Position numbers and translations under genes: made by a program. The notes beneath the pieces are model-generated. The model saw only the letters and a list, made by a program, of their open reading frames with translations. It made no database searches and was not told the origin of the DNA. Below are positions 44,995 through 64,000 of a DNA stretch of 64,000 nucleotides, in pieces. Origin of the DNA: Doris montereyensis (Eukaryota > Mollusca > Gastropoda > Nudibranchia > Dorididae); the NCBI GenBank assembly GCA_037039925.1, contig JAXRKP010000680.1, forward strand, positions 1 through 64,000. Reading direction: 5' to 3'. Each line of letters begins with the position of its first letter. The first letter of the stretch is position 1.

Positions 44995-46223
44995 AAGAGC
45001 CTAGATAAGCGAGAAGTGAAACTGGCACGTGACTTCCATGTCAACGCACTTTGATGTCACGTTATCACTTTTGGTGAGCACGGAAGCAAATAGGAACGGT
45101 AAACAGGGAGAAAATACAAGAGATAGAGAAAAGAAGAAATTTAATAGGACACATAGGGGAACTCATAAATGATGTAGAGCCAGAGAACTTTGAAGATCTG
45201 TATGAGAATCAATGCAAGATCAAACTCAGGAGTATACTTAAAGACAACACCCACCCTCTTTTCTCCATACCCAAAACAAGTAGTAGAAGCGGTCGACTTA
45301 TACAATTAGAATCCTACACTGAGATATATTTTAGATCTTTTCTTCCAAGTGCCATACGGAAGTTTGACCGTACCTTACTTTGAAAGCACAATGGTGTTTT
45401 CCTCACAATCTTTAAGAAATGTAAATTGATGAATGGTGAATGAATGATTTATGATAAGTTAATGAACGTGTATGAAGCTAAACTGATTTCTATAATTATT
45501 CGTTGTTTTTTTAATTCTTTTTTTAAAATTTGTAATGTTTCACCGCACTATTTATTTACCCACCTTTGAATTTTTGTATACTTCTCTTTAAAATCCAAAC
45601 ATTTAATGATTGACTAAGTTAAATTTGTTCTTAATTTAAATGCATTGATGTATTCTTTTATTTTATTTATATAAAAAAAAATATATGTCTTTAAAAGTTA
45701 CAATCTGTGTGTTGAACAGTTCGCTACCGCTTTCTAGCGTTTTATGTGATATTTTATAAGCTAACACTAAAATGAAAAAAGAATATTCTCAACTCATTAT
45801 TTGATCGAGCAATCTTGAGCCAGTAGGCCTGGGTGCGGATATTGTTTTAAAAGTAGAGCTACATCTAGATCTAAAACATTTCTCTCTTTCTCGGGCTTCT
45901 TTTATCAAATCATACTATGAGCAATACCATGTGGATAATTTAACATGTTGATATATTTCTTTCTCTTTCCTTTTTTAAAATTAAGGAAGCATTAAATAAG
46001 GAGAATGAATAAAAAGGTCCAAGAGGAAATGAAAAAGGAGCAAGTCTGCTTTTTTAGTTTTGGAATTTGAGCAGTTTATTCCAGAGCACCATTGGCTATG
46101 TGTGTTTGTATAAGCCTCCATTGTTTAGCGCGTTTACCGTTCCTATTTGGGTTGCCAAGTGGAGACATTCATTACGCGCTACATGACATCAGTTTCACCT
46201 CTCGCTTATCTATATGCTCTGTG
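44995..46223. mobile_element. 1.2-kb element bracketed by ~100-bp inverted repeats
   Basis: The left arm, about 44996-45112, begins AGAGCCTAGATAAGCGAGAA and then GTGAAACTG. It ends CAAATAGGAACGGTAAAC. The right arm, about 46123-46223, read on the minus strand, begins AGAGCATATAGATAAGCGAG then AGGTGAAACTG, and ends CAAATAGGAACGGTAAAC. The outer ~30 and inner ~18 bases of the arms match best. A LINE C-terminal remnant lies inside. This is consistent with a non-autonomous or foldback DNA element. Confidence 0.6.
45130..45385 (+). mobile_element. LINE C-terminal remnant inside the inverted repeats
   Basis: The plus strand encodes VEPENFEDLYENQCKIKLRS, ILKDNTHPLFSIPKTSSRSG, RLIQLESYTEIYFRSFLPSA and IRKFD. 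This is the typical end of a non-LTR polyprotein ('HPL…SGRL…T.RY..SF.P.AIR..N'). Confidence 0.7.
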
Positions 46224-46224
46224 G

Positions 46225-46922
46225 TATAATGTATTTTACACCCTTCGTCCCTAGATCGATAGTATTTGGTGATGAAATGAGCATCCCATCATTGTATATT
46301 TTCAAGTTTTGAATGTTTTGTTTTGAATGTAGGTGAAAAGGGAGGAGGAATGATGGGGTTCATGCAGTATTGTTGTCGGTCCCATAAAGTTAACTATGGC
46401 GTAACGGGTTTACCGTCACTGACCGTCATACGCTTTGACACGACGAACAAACCGGAAACAAATGACGTTAGGACTACCCAAAATGCACCAAATGACGTGT
46501 TGCCAACTTCATCAACCCAACTTCCATACTTCGACTTGAGTGTTTCGATACTTTGGATTCCTGCCACGACTCCACTTACTGCGATGCACAGTCCATCACG
46601 ACCGTTGCAATCATAATACACACGTTAAAAAAAAGATTGAGAGAAATGAATTGCTTCAATTGAGCTGTATAGAAATCTTTCTCTTAATCTGCATCTTTTT
46701 AAACTTTATGAAAACGAAACAATTTGCATGGAATTATTGAGAGCGAGCCATTATGTCAAGGCGTGACTTGTTGTTATGTATCGATATTTAGTGAGAATCA
46801 TAGTATCGCCTTCCTGTCTACGGTATTAAAAGCAAGTTTGATCTCTATCGTCTTGGCTTCATGAGGATAGGCCTAGATACCTGCCTATAATATCTGATCA
46901 AAATAAGTGACGAGCCGAAACA
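46225..46922. other. Region 5' of TM9SF2
   Basis: The presumed promoter/5'UTR of TM9SF2. The sequence just before the ATG is AAACAATGG. Overlapping open frames at 46323-46621 on both strands lack an ATG and a recognisable family. Confidence 0.4.
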
Positions 46923-63852
<16,930 letters not shown>

Positions 63853-64000
63853 GTAAGTACATGCAGACTTGAGGCTGCTTTGCTCTGTCGGACCATTATG
63901 GTCACGGCCAGTGGGCGTAGAAATATATACGTTTTTAGTTCTCGACATAAGTGCCTCAGTCAGATTGAGGCGCTTTAAGAAAAACGAAACAGAAACACCT

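Noticed and set aside
46323..46621. Overlapping ORFs on both strands just upstream of TM9SF2, one with two hydrophobic stretches
   Set aside because: Neither frame begins with ATG, I recognise no family, and splice context is lacking. A divergent exon remains possible.

Overview
This is eukaryotic nuclear DNA, most likely from a marine invertebrate. I favour a gastropod mollusc, but only from texture: dispersed AGATCTA-type motifs, many tRNA-headed SINEs, several LINE families and very long CT/GA tracts. Genes have GT-AG introns and lie in a sea of repeats. No bacterial, plasmid or CRISPR feature is present.

Layout. 1-17.1 kb is almost entirely tandem arrays with units from 4 to 68 bp, interrupted by LINE and SINE debris and by one short secreted hemopexin-like gene (14628-15327, +). 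17-26 kb holds microsatellites, a 5'-truncated L1/Tx1-type LINE (18.7-20.65 kb, -), a THAP-domain ORF (22144-22653, +) and a LINE 3' end (25.6-25.86 kb). 26.0-38.8 kb is a complete 11-exon protoporphyrinogen oxidase gene (PPOX, -), the penultimate enzyme of heme synthesis. 39-46.9 kb is intergenic, with SINEs, a duplicated LINE tail that runs into a minisatellite, and a 1.2 kb element bracketed by inverted repeats. 46.9 kb to the right edge is the 5' half of TM9SF2 (+, nine exons, continuing beyond the window), an endomembrane nine-pass protein. Its 6.5 kb first intron contains a RTase LINE fragment and a CT tract of about 760 bp.

Main conclusions. (1) Two large minisatellites (4.97-6.44 kb and 16.3-17.09 kb) are internal expansions of interspersed elements: the SINE/short-element head and tail still flank each array in order. 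(2) All three conserved genes carry single-base frame breaks, many in C4/G4 runs, while splice sites, exon lengths and conserved residues stay intact. Consensus indel error explains this better than gene death. (3) Two 5' splice sites have been duplicated: the end of PPOX exon 8 (flanking a LINE fragment) and the end of TM9SF2 exon 5 (71 bp tandem).

The named genes are not functionally linked: PPOX is mitochondrial, TM9SF2 is endosomal/Golgi, and the hemopexin-like product is secreted. Element names used here (SINE-A to SINE-D, R1) are local labels. R1 is a short element of about 130 bp seen about sixteen times, and it shares its 3' tail with SINE-B.
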